Shown piece after piece: positions 42,290 to 51,853 of a DNA stretch of 64,000 bases (within the stretch, counting starts at the first letter, position 1; each line of letters opens with the position of its first letter). Position numbers and translations under genes: made by a program. This stretch comes from Myroides sp. N17-2 (lineage in GTDB: Bacteria > Bacteroidota > Bacteroidia > Flavobacteriales > Flavobacteriaceae), in assembly GCF_002286775.1 (NCBI RefSeq), contig NZ_NSGJ01000028.1, forward strand, positions 1 to 64,000. Direction: 5' to 3'. The notes under the pieces were generated by a model, which saw nothing but the letters and a program-made list of their open reading frames with translations, ran no database searches and had not been told where the DNA came from.

Positions 42290-43345
42290 ATGCAAGAAGA
42301 TAATGTAGAGATGTTCGATGACTTAGAGAATGAGTTGTTTGAACATCATAGATTTGAAGCAGGTAAAGGACAAGCACCTTTACGAGTAGATAAGTTCCTT
42401 ATGAATTTAGTAGAGAATGCTACTCGTAATAAGATCCAACAAGCTGCTGCGAATGGTAATATATTCGTGAATGAAGAGCCGGTAAAGTCTAACCATAAAG
42501 TGAAGGCAAATGATGTAGTGCGTGTGTTGATGAAACAACCACCATTCGAGAATATCATTATACCTGAGAATATTCCATTAGATATCGTATATGAAGATGA
42601 TTCGTTATTAGTGGTGAATAAACCTGCAGGACTAGTAGTTCATCCAGGACATGGTAACTATACTGGAACGTTAGTGAATGCGCTAGCATACCACTTCGAG
42701 AACTTACCACTTAACAGTAGTGAGAGACCAGGATTAGTACACCGTATCGATAAAGATACAAGTGGACTATTAGTAGTAGCGAAGACAGAATGGGCGATGA
42801 CAGAACTTCAAAAGCAATTTGCTGAGAAGACATCAGAGCGTGAGTATGTAGCGATGGTATGGGGTAACGTAGAAGAGGAAGAAGGAACTATAGAAAGCTA
42901 CATCGGACGTCACGTTAAGGATAGAATGCAGATGGCTGCTTTCGAAGATGAGAGTATGGGTAAATGGGCTGTAACGCACTATAAGGTATTAGAGCGCCTA
43001 GGATATGTGACATTAGTATCATGTAGATTAGAGACAGGACGTACACATCAGATTCGTGTTCATATGAAATACATCGGACATACCTTATTTAATGATGAGC
43101 GTTATGGAGGGAATATGATCTTGAAAGGAACTACATTTACTAAGTATAAGCAGTTTGTAGATAATTGTTTCTCTGTATTACCGAGACAGGCTCTACATGC
43201 TAAAACACTTGGATTTACACACCCTATTACTAAAGAGAGAATGACATTTAACTCTGAAGTACCTACAGATATGGTAGAGTGTATCGAGAAATGGAGAACG
43301 TATGCGCAAGCTTCTAACTTCGGTAACAAAGTAGATAATATGTAA
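42290..43345 (+). CDS. rluD: RluA-family 23S rRNA pseudouridine synthase (RluD type)
   Basis: This 351-residue enzyme isomerises uridines in 23S rRNA. An S4 RNA-binding domain (about residues 25-85, LRVDKFLMNLVENATRNKIQQAA) precedes the catalytic domain with the active-site Asp in HRIDKDTSGLLVVAKT, then RTHQIRVHMKYIGHTLFNDERYGG. RluD is the closest named member by length and the S4 domain. It is co-transcribed with the PASTA gene. Confidence 0.9.
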   Translation: MQEDNVEMFDDLENELFEHHRFEAGKGQAPLRVDKFLMNLVENATRNKIQQAAANGNIFVNEEPVKSNHKVKANDVVRVLMKQPPFENIIIPENIPLDIVYEDDSLLVVNKPAGLVVHPGHGNYTGTLVNALAYHFENLPLNSSERPGLVHRIDKDTSGLLVVAKTEWAMTELQKQFAEKTSEREYVAMVWGNVEEEEGTIESYIGRHVKDRMQMAAFEDESMGKWAVTHYKVLERLGYVTLVSCRLETGRTHQIRVHMKYIGHTLFNDERYGGNMILKGTTFTKYKQFVDNCFSVLPRQALHAKTLGFTHPITKERMTFNSEVPTDMVECIEKWRTYAQASNFGNKVDNM

Positions 43346-43387
43346 TTTACTCTTTATATGTGTAATACATATTTAAGGAATACAAAC

Positions 43388-43426
43388 AAAAATAGCCTCA
43401 TCAGACGATGAGGCTATTTTTGTTTT
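43388..43426 (+). terminator. Terminator of the PASTA-rluD operon
   Basis: AAAAATAGCCTCATC and GATGAGGCTATTTTT form a 15-bp stem around AGAC, followed by GTTTTT. Confidence 0.92.
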
Positions 43427-43558
43427 TATACAATTCAAACTATTGTATTGTAAAATCTATTCTAAAATGTTGTAGATAGTCTTATTCTGGGTTAAAAAAA
43501 TATAAAATAGGGAAGAGTAATTAAATTATTTTAGTTACTTTGTTGACTTTAGGATAAA

Positions 43559-44878
43559 ATGTTTAATCAATTTAAAGAGCACGTAGAGAATAACTTCGCA
43601 GAGTTATTAGATCATCCATTGTTATTAGCTGTCAGTGGGGGAATAGATAGTATAGTCTTAGTACATTTATGTCATAGATTAGGACTAGATATAACTATTG
43701 CACATTGTAACTTTCATTTGAGAGGAGAAGATAGTAATGGCGATCAAAAGTTCGTAGAAGAGTTTGGAGCTCAATTAGGTGTTCCTGTTTTCGTAGCAGA
43801 GTTTGATACAGAACAGTATGCCGAAAAGCATAAAGTCTCTATACAGATAGCAGCACGTGAATTGCGTTATAACTGGTTTAAGGAGTTAGCTGAGCAGGAG
43901 AATAAATCCTATTTACTGACAGCGCATCACTTAGATGATTCGATGGAGACATTCTTAATCAACTTATCTAGGGGGACTGGAATAGAAGGGTTGTTAGGAA
44001 TACCTGCAAGGAATGGGTATATCAGAAGACCGCTATTGCCATTTACGAGAGAGGATATTGTTAATTATGAAAGTGAACATCAGATAGGCTGGAGGGAAGA
44101 TATTACCAATAGTCAAACTAAATATTTGCGCAACAAGATTCGCAAGAATATATTGCCTTTGCTTAAGGATACAAATGCACATTTTAACCAATCGTTTATG
44201 CAGACGATGGAGTATTTACAGCAGTCAGTAGATTTAAGCGAAGATGCGAGTAAATATTATTATAGTCAGGTAATCACAGAGAAGGGAGGTGGAGAGCTAA
44301 GTATAGACTTAGAGAAATTAAAAGCACTGTCTAATCCTAAAGCTTATTTATATAAGTGGTTATCACCATTGGGATTTACAGCATGGCAAGACATAGTAGA
44401 GTTGATAGAGGCTACCTCAGGGAAGATGATTTATTCACCTACGCATGTGTTGTTAAAGAACAGAGGAGAGTTTATAGTAAAACCTCGTTCTGTAGAAAAA
44501 GAGAATAAAGAACAAATATATTATTTAGAGAACAAACAAACATTAACCCAACCACTAACGATCAGTACGACACCTTATGAAGAGAAAGAGTTAATAACAG
44601 ATACTTCGATTATTTATGTAGATGGAGATCTATTAGAATTTCCATTGATAATACGCAAATATAGAAGTGGTGATAAGTTTATCCCTTTTGGGATGCATGG
44701 CACGAAGAAAGTGAGTAAGTTCTTTAAAGACGAAAAGTTTAGTCAATTTGACAAAGAGAACACTTGGCTTTTGTGCACTAATGAGAATATTGTATGGGTT
44801 ATCGGTAGTCGAATGGATGAACGATTTAAGGTAAAAGATACAACAACAAACATTATTAAAATTCAAATTAAACTATGA
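43559..44878 (+). CDS. tilS: tRNA(Ile)-lysidine synthase
   Basis: This 439-residue enzyme attaches lysine to C34 of tRNA-Ile(CAU), switching it to read AUA. The PP-loop SGGIDSIVLVHL is at the N-terminus, and LTAHHLDDSMETFLINLSRG and KYLRNKIRKNILP are family segments. The C-terminal domain (KFIPFGMHGTKKVSKFFKD) matches TilS. It overlaps dsbD by 4 bases. Confidence 0.94.
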   Translation: MFNQFKEHVENNFAELLDHPLLLAVSGGIDSIVLVHLCHRLGLDITIAHCNFHLRGEDSNGDQKFVEEFGAQLGVPVFVAEFDTEQYAEKHKVSIQIAARELRYNWFKELAEQENKSYLLTAHHLDDSMETFLINLSRGTGIEGLLGIPARNGYIRRPLLPFTREDIVNYESEHQIGWREDITNSQTKYLRNKIRKNILPLLKDTNAHFNQSFMQTMEYLQQSVDLSEDASKYYYSQVITEKGGGELSIDLEKLKALSNPKAYLYKWLSPLGFTAWQDIVELIEATSGKMIYSPTHVLLKNRGEFIVKPRSVEKENKEQIYYLENKQTLTQPLTISTTPYEEKELITDTSIIYVDGDLLEFPLIIRKYRSGDKFIPFGMHGTKKVSKFFKDEKFSQFDKENTWLLCTNENIVWVIGSRMDERFKVKDTTTNIIKIQIKL

Positions 44879-46869
44879 GAAAATTAGCTTATTTGCTACT
44901 TTTTTTATTGTCATTTATATCGGTTCAAGCGCAGTTAAATGCTGATCCAGTTAAATGGCAATCTAAAATAGAGAAAAAGTCTGACACAGAATATACGATC
45001 ACATGGGATGCTGTGATAGAGAAAAACTGGCACTTATACTCACAGTATAATCCAGAAGGAGGATCTCTACCGTTAGAGTTTATCTATAATAACCTAGAAG
45101 GGAATTATACGTTAAATGGTAAAGCAAAGGAAAGTGAAACAAAGACTTCATTTAATGACGTATTTGGAGTAGATGAGATTTACTTTGTAGATACAGCAAG
45201 ACTTGTTCAGAACGTTAAGATAACGAAGGGAACAACAGAGAATATCCAAGTAGAGGTTGCTTTTCAGGTGTGTGATGAGATGTGTATCAGTCAGAGCAAC
45301 TTTTTTGTATATGACTTAAAAACACTTACTACAAAAGAAGTAAAGAACTTCGAGGATTTAGCAACTACAACAGTAGATACTAAGGCTACAGAGGATACTT
45401 CAGGAGAAGTAAAAGCAACAGCAACTCCTGTTAATAAAGAAGAGAAGAAAGGTTTATTCACAATATTCTTCTTGGCATTCTTATCTGGATTTGCAGCCTT
45501 ACTTACACCATGTGTATTCCCTATGATTCCTATGACTGTAAGTTTCTTTACTAAACAGTCTAAGACTAGAGCTAAGGGAATTAAGAATGCCATTATATAT
45601 GGACTTTCTATTATCCTTATCTATGTGATATTAGGAACGATAGTGACTGCCGTATTTGGTGCAGATTCATTAAATGCACTTTCTACGAATGTGTATTTTA
45701 ATATTATCTTCTTCTTGTTATTAGTGATATTCGCTACTTCATTCCTAGGAGCATTTGAGATTATGTTACCTAACTCGTGGGCTAATAAAGTAGACTCACA
45801 GGCAGATAGAGGTGGTATGGTAGGTATATTATTTATGGCATTAGCACTAGCTATTGTGTCATTCTCATGTACAGGACCTATCGTAGGAACACTATTAGTA
45901 GAGGCAGCATCTAAGGGAGGAATAGCGCCTATCGTAGGAATGTTAGGATTCTCATTAGCATTAGCGTTGCCATTTATGTTATTCGCTATGTTCCCAGGGT
46001 GGTTAAATTCTATGCCACGTTCAGGAGGATGGTTAAATACAGTGAAGGTATCTTTAGGGTTTTTAGAGCTAGCTTTAGCATTCAAATTCTTATCTAATGC
46101 TGACCTTGTATTACAAGCGCATTGGTTAGAGAGAGAAGTGTTCTTAGCGATCTGGATAGTAATCTTCGGAGCATGGGCACTATATTTATTAGGTAAAATC
46201 AGATTACCACATGATAGCCCTACAGACAGTATATCAGTAGGTAGATTATTTATGGCGTTGTTTGTATCTATATTTACGGTTTATATGATTCCTGGTTTAT
46301 GGGGAGCACCGCTTAAGATTATCTCAGGTTTCCCACCGCCAATGACTTATTCTGAAAGTCCGTATGGAGTAGGAGGAAAAGGAGGTAGTGGAGCATCTGT
46401 TGATCTAGGAGCGTTACCTGATGGAGCTAAATTAGGGGCACATGATATCATTGCTTTTACTGATTATGAAAAAGGGATGGCGTATGCGAAGTCAGTAAAT
46501 AAACCTGTATTACTTGACTTTACTGGATATGCATGTGTGAACTGTCGTAAGATGGAAGATTATGTGTGGTCAGATCCTTCTGTATTATCAATCTTAAAGA
46601 ATGATATTGTACTTATTTCTCTTTATGTAGATGATAAAAAAGAGTTGCCAGAGAATGAACAATACATCTCTGAGACTACAGGTAAGAAAGTAAAAACAGT
46701 AGGTAACAAATGGAGTGATTTCCAAATGAAGCATTACCACGCTAACGCTCAGCCTTACTATATCGTATTAGATAAAGAGGGTAACCGTCTTAACGAAGCA
46801 GTAGGATATACTCCTGATGTAGCTGAGTATAAGACTTGGTTAGAAAGCGGAATTAATAAAGTAAAATAA
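44875..46869 (+). CDS. dsbD: Thiol:disulfide interchange protein DsbD
   Basis: This 664-residue inner-membrane protein moves electrons from cytoplasmic thioredoxin to the periplasm. In order: signal peptide (MRKLAYLLLFLLSFISVQAQ); N-terminal DsbD-alpha-like domain with the Cys pair in FQVCDEMCISQSN; eight-helix membrane domain with TPCVFPMIPMTVSFF and SFSCTGPIVG; and a C-terminal thioredoxin domain with CVNC in FTGYACVNCRKMED. All three redox Cys pairs are present. It is translationally coupled to tilS. Confidence 0.95.
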   Translation: MRKLAYLLLFLLSFISVQAQLNADPVKWQSKIEKKSDTEYTITWDAVIEKNWHLYSQYNPEGGSLPLEFIYNNLEGNYTLNGKAKESETKTSFNDVFGVDEIYFVDTARLVQNVKITKGTTENIQVEVAFQVCDEMCISQSNFFVYDLKTLTTKEVKNFEDLATTTVDTKATEDTSGEVKATATPVNKEEKKGLFTIFFLAFLSGFAALLTPCVFPMIPMTVSFFTKQSKTRAKGIKNAIIYGLSIILIYVILGTIVTAVFGADSLNALSTNVYFNIIFFLLLVIFATSFLGAFEIMLPNSWANKVDSQADRGGMVGILFMALALAIVSFSCTGPIVGTLLVEAASKGGIAPIVGMLGFSLALALPFMLFAMFPGWLNSMPRSGGWLNTVKVSLGFLELALAFKFLSNADLVLQAHWLEREVFLAIWIVIFGAWALYLLGKIRLPHDSPTDSISVGRLFMALFVSIFTVYMIPGLWGAPLKIISGFPPPMTYSESPYGVGGKGGSGASVDLGALPDGAKLGAHDIIAFTDYEKGMAYAKSVNKPVLLDFTGYACVNCRKMEDYVWSDPSVLSILKNDIVLISLYVDDKKELPENEQYISETTGKKVKTVGNKWSDFQMKHYHANAQPYYIVLDKEGNRLNEAVGYTPDVAEYKTWLESGINKVK

Positions 46870-46892
46870 TATTTACTAGTATATTTAAAGAC

Positions 46893-46923
46893 AAGCCACG
46901 TGAACTTCACGTGGCTTTTTTTA
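46893..46923 (+). terminator. tilS-dsbD terminator
   Basis: AAGCCACGTGA and TCACGTGGCTT pair over 11 bp around ACT, followed by a T-run. Confidence 0.92.
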
Positions 46924-47272
46924 TTGTTTATAGAGATGACATTAAGTAGGTAAGATAAACCCAGATTCCGCACTCGCCCAATACTGCGAATAAATTCTAC
47001 TTTACACCTCTTTCATTTCTTCTAAAACCATGCTATAGTATGCTTTTTTCATAAATTCAGAGCTGTTTTGTATAATTTACTCTTGTTAATAGGTCTATCG
47101 CGTATTCTAGGATAAAAAAACACAGTCCTTTTGAGAAAATTTTAAGAAGAAAGTTAATACATTTGATAACCTCCTTATGTAGGAAAATAAATTAGTATTA
47201 ATCATCATATATAGTTGTCTAATTCAGCATATAGTTGCAAGCTATTATTAGATTAAAAATAAGCTAAGAAAA
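46924..47272. other. Gene-free region between dsbD and the DUF2911 gene
   Basis: It contains family-A repeat copy 3 (46956-47113). The rest is AT-rich with no ORF. The DUF2911 gene's promoter is not clearly identifiable. Confidence 0.5.
46956..47113 (+). repeat. Intergenic palindromic element, family A, copy 3
   Basis: The same block order as the copy at 7283: AAACCCAGATTCCG, CCAATACTGCG, TTCTACTT, CTTTCATT, TTCTAAAACCATGCTATAG, TTCAGAGCTGTTTTGTATAA, GGTCTATCGCGTATTCTAGG. The centre CATGCTATAGTATG (47029-47042) is palindromic except for one pair, which becomes G-T in RNA. Flanking genes are unrelated to those at the other two sites. Confidence 0.78.
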
Positions 47273-48118
47273 ATGAAAAGAAGTTTAGTTGCATTATCAT
47301 TTGCTATGTTTGCTCTTTGCACACAAGCACAAGTACATACCCCGCCGACTAGTACGAAGTCTGAGGTACATCAAGTAGTAGGTCTTACAGATATGAAGAT
47401 TGATTACTCAAGACCTAATATGAGAGGTCGTTTAGTATTCGGTGATCTGGTTCCTTATGGAAGACTTTGGAGAACAGGAGCGAATATGAATACCATTGTT
47501 ACTTTTGGTAATGATGTAGAGATTGGGGGTAAGAAATTAAAGAAAGGTTCTTATGCGTTATACTCAATTCCCAAAGTAGAGGAATGGGAGATTATCTTCT
47601 ATGCAGATACGAATAACTGGGGATTACCAGAGAAGTGGGATGAGAGTAAAATAGCATTATCTACTAAAGTTAAGCCTGTTGGTTCAGACCGCAAGTTTGA
47701 AACACTTACTGTGGCGATCAATAATGTGAATATTGATTGTGCTGATTTAGAGATTATGTGGGAGAAGACTATTGTACCTATTCGCGTTACTGTTCCTACA
47801 GATCAATTAGCGATGCAGAGTATTGATGAGACTTTTGAAGGACCAACTATCGTTGATTATTATGGAGCAGCTGAATATTACTATTTAACGTCAAAAGATC
47901 TTGCAAAAGCTTTAAACTGGGTAAATAAAGCAATAGAGAAGTCTGCGGATAAAGTACCATATTATTTTGTACGCCTTAAATCTCAGATCCAAGCTAAAGC
48001 AGGAGATAAATTAGCAGCTGTAGATACTGCTAAATGGGCTTTAGACTTAGCTGAAAAAGCGAATAACCTTGACTATATCAAGATTAATAAAGATGCTATC
48101 AGAGAGTGGAGCAAGTAA
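47273..48118 (+). CDS. DUF2911 exported protein
   Basis: This 281-residue protein has a signal peptide (MKRSLVALSFAMFALCTQAQ). The DUF2911 domain (about residues 30-170) has IDYSRPNMRGRLVFGDLVPYGRLWRTGANMNT, DVEIGGKKLKKGSYALYSIP and EWEIIFYADTNNWG, which are diagnostic. The C-terminal 100 residues are helical with TPR-like features (YYLTSKDLAKALNWVNKAI). Common in Bacteroidetes, with no known activity. Confidence 0.9.
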   Translation: MKRSLVALSFAMFALCTQAQVHTPPTSTKSEVHQVVGLTDMKIDYSRPNMRGRLVFGDLVPYGRLWRTGANMNTIVTFGNDVEIGGKKLKKGSYALYSIPKVEEWEIIFYADTNNWGLPEKWDESKIALSTKVKPVGSDRKFETLTVAINNVNIDCADLEIMWEKTIVPIRVTVPTDQLAMQSIDETFEGPTIVDYYGAAEYYYLTSKDLAKALNWVNKAIEKSADKVPYYFVRLKSQIQAKAGDKLAAVDTAKWALDLAEKANNLDYIKINKDAIREWSK

Positions 48119-48184
48119 TTAATTAGGAATTAAGATTGTACTTAAAATACTGATTATTGGATGCTTATAGCTAAATATATAAAG

Positions 48185-48215
48185 AAAGATAGTCCTTATG
48201 GGCTATCTTTTTTTA
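48185..48215 (+). terminator. Terminator of the DUF2911 gene
   Basis: AAAGATAG and CTATCTTT form the main stem, with CC/GG inside, followed by a T-run. Confidence 0.88.
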
Positions 48216-48429
48216 TTACGGTGGTGTCGTGGGTGACACACATAATAATGCGTCTGTACCTTATGCGGAGGTCTCGAGTCGTGAAGCTGTAAACTGTATA
48301 TATCCCCAATTCTTGTTACCCTATGCCGAAGGCAAACAACAAAAAAAGAACTTCACACCATCACAAAAAAACAAAACCACTATCAACCATTTTTTTATTT
48401 AAGTTTTTCCGATTCTATTTTGAATACTT
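48216..48429. other. Gene-free region before purB, locally GC-rich
   Basis: About 215 bases without an ORF. The first half is richer in G and C than its surroundings, with a GTGTC/GACAC inverted repeat near 48226-48240 and a CTCGAG site near 48273. It could be a decayed element or part of the purB leader. No match recognised. Confidence 0.4.
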
Positions 48430-48437
48430 TATCTTTG
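48430..48437 (+). promoter_or_regulatory. Probable -7 box of purB
   Basis: TATCTTTG is an exact TAnnTTTG match, 24 bases before the purB ATG. A -33 TTTG at the usual distance is not clear. Confidence 0.55.
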
Positions 48438-48461
48438 TGCCTTAACAACACAATCTAAAAT

Positions 48462-49811
48462 ATGCTAACAGAATTAAATGCTATTTCGCCTATCGATGGA
48501 CGTTATAGAGGTAAGACCAATGCACTAGCTAATTATTTCTCAGAAGAGGCATTAATTAAATACCGTGTACTAGTAGAAGTAGAATATTTTATCTCTCTAT
48601 GTGAGCACAATGTACCTCAATTAGCTAATGTACCCGCTTCAGTTTTTCCTGAGTTGCGTAAGATTTACCAAGAGTTTTCTACAGAAGACGCCCTGTGGAT
48701 TAAGGAAATGGAGAAAACTACGAATCACGATGTGAAAGCAGTGGAATACTTTCTGAAAAGCGCATTCGATATTTTAAAATTAGAAGAGTATAAGGAGTTT
48801 ATCCACTTCGGACTTACTTCTCAAGATATTAATAATACTTCTATTCCTCTATTGACGAAAGAAGCTTATGATGATGTATATAAGCCATCTTTATTATCTG
48901 TTATAGATAGATTAAAAGAACTTAGCCAAGAGTGGAAAGATGTACCTATGTTAGCTCGTACACACGGACAACCTGCTTCTCCTACTCGTTTAGGAAAAGA
49001 GATATACGTATTCGTAGAGCGTCTAGAACAACAGTTAGCTTTATTAGAGCAAGTACCTTTCGCAGCTAAGTTTGGTGGAGCTACAGGGAACTTTAATGCA
49101 CACCATGTAGCATATCCAAAACAAGACTGGAAACAGTTTGGTACTAATTTCGTAGAATTAACTTTAGGGTTAAAGCATTCATTCCCTACGACTCAGATCG
49201 AGCACTATGATCACTTCGCAGCTTTCTTTGACGGATTAAAACGCATCAATACTATTCTTATTGACCTAGACAGAGATATCTGGACGTATGTGTCAATGGA
49301 TTACTTCAAGCAAAAGATTAAAGCAGGAGAGATAGGTTCTTCAGCTATGCCACATAAGGTTAACCCTATTGACTTTGAGAACTCAGAGGGGAACTTAGGT
49401 ATCGCAAATGCAATCTTCGAGCACTTAGCCGCTAAGCTACCATTATCTCGTCTTCAACGTGACTTGACAGACAGTACAGTACTTCGTAATGTAGGAGTGC
49501 CATTTGGACATACACTTATCGCTTTTGAATCTACGTTAAAGGGATTAAGTAAGTTATTGCTTAATGCTGACAAGTTTGCTCAAGACCTTGAGAATAATTG
49601 GGCTGTAGTAGCTGAGGCTATCCAGACTATCTTAAGAAGAGAAGCATACCCTAACCCGTATGAAGCATTAAAAGATTTGACTAGAACGAATACTGTGATT
49701 AATAAAGAAGCAATGCACAACTTCATTGAAACATTAAATGTATCTGATGCAATTAAAGCAGAACTTAAAGCGATCACACCAGCTAATTACTTAGGAGTAG
49801 ATATTCTGTAA
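48462..49811 (+). CDS. purB: Adenylosuccinate lyase
   Basis: This 449-residue enzyme acts twice in purine synthesis, cleaving SAICAR and adenylosuccinate to release fumarate. The N-terminus LTELNAISPIDGRYRGKT, HFGLTSQDINNT, ARTHGQPASPTRLGKE and the superfamily signature GSSAMPHKVNPIDFENSEGN are all present. It has its own promoter and terminator. Confidence 0.96.
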   Translation: MLTELNAISPIDGRYRGKTNALANYFSEEALIKYRVLVEVEYFISLCEHNVPQLANVPASVFPELRKIYQEFSTEDALWIKEMEKTTNHDVKAVEYFLKSAFDILKLEEYKEFIHFGLTSQDINNTSIPLLTKEAYDDVYKPSLLSVIDRLKELSQEWKDVPMLARTHGQPASPTRLGKEIYVFVERLEQQLALLEQVPFAAKFGGATGNFNAHHVAYPKQDWKQFGTNFVELTLGLKHSFPTTQIEHYDHFAAFFDGLKRINTILIDLDRDIWTYVSMDYFKQKIKAGEIGSSAMPHKVNPIDFENSEGNLGIANAIFEHLAAKLPLSRLQRDLTDSTVLRNVGVPFGHTLIAFESTLKGLSKLLLNADKFAQDLENNWAVVAEAIQTILRREAYPNPYEALKDLTRTNTVINKEAMHNFIETLNVSDAIKAELKAITPANYLGVDIL

Positions 49812-49838
49812 TTAGTATACAGTTGATAATATAATAAG

Positions 49839-49868
49839 AAAAGCCTCTCATTTGGGAGGCTTTTGTTA
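49839..49868 (+). terminator. purB terminator
   Basis: AAAAGCCTC and GAGGCTTTT pair, followed by TTTGTT. The A-rich left side also allows it to act on the convergent lipoprotein gene. Confidence 0.88.
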
Positions 49869-49880
49869 TTTGACAAAGAG

Positions 49881-50354
49881 TTAATGAATTTCTCTTTTTA
49901 TTAATTTATATGTTTTTAAAACTTCTGTATCTATAGACTCTCCAGAACCTGTAGATATAAAAATGTGTAGTGAATTTTTTAAAATCAGTTTGTTTTTTGT
50001 TAAAGAAATTATTTCATGCTCACTATCACTATCAATTAAGATCAACTTGTTTTTTTTTATTTTATACGTGTTAGAAAATCCTTTTCGAGGAATACATCCT
50101 GTGTTGTTATCCCACTCTTTAATGTCAGCTGATGAGAAGTCAAAAGTAACATTATCTGTTTTGAAGATTATTTTTTCTGGACATATAGCTGCTGGATTTT
50201 TACTTTCTTTATTTATCTCTATGTTTGTCAACTCCCACTCTGTGTTTTGTAGTTTTAAGTTGTATTGACTTTGAGAGATATCATCATTAGAAGAACAAGA
50301 GCTAAATATTGCTAAGCATAAAATAGAAATTAAAAATAGGTAAAGTTTTTTCAT
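49881..50354 (-). CDS. Lipoprotein with lipocalin-like features
   Basis: This 157-residue protein has a lipobox with Cys at residue 20 (IFSSCSSNDD). The Asp pair after the Cys resembles the lipoprotein export signal that directs Bacteroidetes lipoproteins to the cell surface; this is inferred. The mature part opens with LQNTEWELTNIEIN, as in lipocalin-like or META domains, and alternates short strands (KIIFKTDNVTFDF, YKIKKNKLILIDSDSEHEIISLTKNKLILKN). Two Cys could form a disulfide. Function unknown. Confidence 0.65.
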   Translation of the reverse strand: MKKLYLFLISILCLAIFSSCSSNDDISQSQYNLKLQNTEWELTNIEINKESKNPAAICPEKIIFKTDNVTFDFSSADIKEWDNNTGCIPRKGFSNTYKIKKNKLILIDSDSEHEIISLTKNKLILKNSLHIFISTGSGESIDTEVLKTYKLIKREIH

Positions 50355-50409
50355 ATGGTTATTATTAGTTTAAAAGTAGATTTGCTCTTAATCTGTATTA
50401 AATGTATAA

Positions 50410-50437
50410 AAAAAGGCTACCCTCGAGTAGCCTTTTT
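50410..50437 (-). terminator. lpdA terminator
   Basis: AAAAAGGCTAC and GTAGCCTTTTT form an 11-bp stem. On the minus strand a long T-run follows. Confidence 0.9.
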
Positions 50438-50461
50438 AGTATATTTAAATCTAGTGATTTC

Positions 50462-51853
50462 TTATAAGTGGATTACTTCACCATAAGCCATCGCTACAGC
50501 TTCCATCACAGCCTCACTCATAGTAGGGTGTGGATGAACAGCTTTAAGGATTTCGTATCCAGTAGTTTCTAACTTACGAGCTACAACTGCCTCAGCAATC
50601 ATATCTGTAACACCAGCTCCGATCATATGGCATCCTAACCACTCACCGTATTTAGCGTCAAAGATAACTTTAACGAATCCATCAGGAGTACCAGCAGCTT
50701 TCGCTTTACCAGATGCAGAGAATGGGAATTTACCAACTTTGATTTCGTATCCAGCCTCGATTGCTTTTGCTTCAGTCATACCTACAGACGCGATCTCAGG
50801 AGTAGCATATGTACATCCAGGGATATTACCATAGTCTAATGGCTCTACATGGTGTCCAGCTATTTTCTCAACACATAAGATACCTTCAGCAGAAGCTACG
50901 TGTGCTAATGACTGTCCAGGTACTACATCTCCGATAGCGTAGTATCCAGGTACATTAGTTTGGTAGAAATCGTTTACTAAGATTTTATCTCTATCCGTAG
51001 CGATACCCACTTCTTCTAATCCGATGTTCTCGATATTAGTTTTGATACCTACAGCAGATAATAAAACATCAGCTTCTAATACTTCTTCACCTTTAGCAGT
51101 CTTAACATAAGCTTTTACTCCTTCACCTGTAGTGTCTATACGCTCTACAGAAGAGTTAGTCATAATGTTGATACCTGTTTTCTTTAAAGAACGCTCAAAT
51201 TGTTTTGAGATATCCTCATCTTCCACAGGAACGATGTTAGGCATAAACTCTACGATAGTAACATCAGTACCCATAGATTTATAGAAGTAAGCGAACTCAA
51301 CTCCAATAGCTCCAGAACCAACAACAATCATTTTCTTAGGTTGTTGAGGTAATGTTAATGCTTGTCTATATCCGATTACTTTTTTACCATCTTGTGGTAA
51401 GTTAGGTAATTCTCTAGAACGAGCACCTGTAGCGATAATAATATGATCAGCAGAAAGTTCAGTAACCTTACCATCTTTATCAGTAACGTCAACTTTCTTA
51501 CCTGGTTTTACTTTTCCGAATCCGTCGATAACTTCGATTTTGTTCTTTTTCATTAAGAATTGAACACCTTTGCTCATTCCATCAGCTACGCTACGAGAAC
51601 GTGCAATAACAGCATCAAAATCTTTATCTACTTCACCACTAATAGTCAATCCGTAGTCAGAAGCGTGTTTAAGGTACTCAAACACCTGTGCCGATTTAAG
51701 AAGTGCTTTCGTTGGGATACATCCCCAGTTTAAGCAGATACCTCCTAAATTTTCTTTTTCAACAACTGCAACTTTAAAACCTAGCTGAGAAGCTCTAATC
51801 GCAGTAACGTAACCTCCAGGGCCACTTCCTAAAACAATAATATCGAATTTCAT
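50462..51853 (-). CDS. lpdA: Dihydrolipoyl dehydrogenase
   Basis: This 463-residue flavoprotein reoxidises dihydrolipoamide in 2-oxoacid dehydrogenase complexes. It has the FAD motif VLGSGPGGYVTAIRA, the redox disulfide in GGICLNWGCIPTKALLKSA, the NAD motif VVGSGAIGVEFAYF and the C-terminal catalytic HPHPTMSEAV. No other complex subunit is nearby, so the partner complex is not set by context. Confidence 0.96.
   Translation of the reverse strand: MKFDIIVLGSGPGGYVTAIRASQLGFKVAVVEKENLGGICLNWGCIPTKALLKSAQVFEYLKHASDYGLTISGEVDKDFDAVIARSRSVADGMSKGVQFLMKKNKIEVIDGFGKVKPGKKVDVTDKDGKVTELSADHIIIATGARSRELPNLPQDGKKVIGYRQALTLPQQPKKMIVVGSGAIGVEFAYFYKSMGTDVTIVEFMPNIVPVEDEDISKQFERSLKKTGINIMTNSSVERIDTTGEGVKAYVKTAKGEEVLEADVLLSAVGIKTNIENIGLEEVGIATDRDKILVNDFYQTNVPGYYAIGDVVPGQSLAHVASAEGILCVEKIAGHHVEPLDYGNIPGCTYATPEIASVGMTEAKAIEAGYEIKVGKFPFSASGKAKAAGTPDGFVKVIFDAKYGEWLGCHMIGAGVTDMIAEAVVARKLETTGYEILKAVHPHPTMSEAVMEAVAMAYGEVIHL

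Noticed and set aside
45621..46085. Long minus-strand ORF inside dsbD
   Set aside because: It lies wholly within the conserved membrane domain of DsbD and has no signal, promoter or family features.
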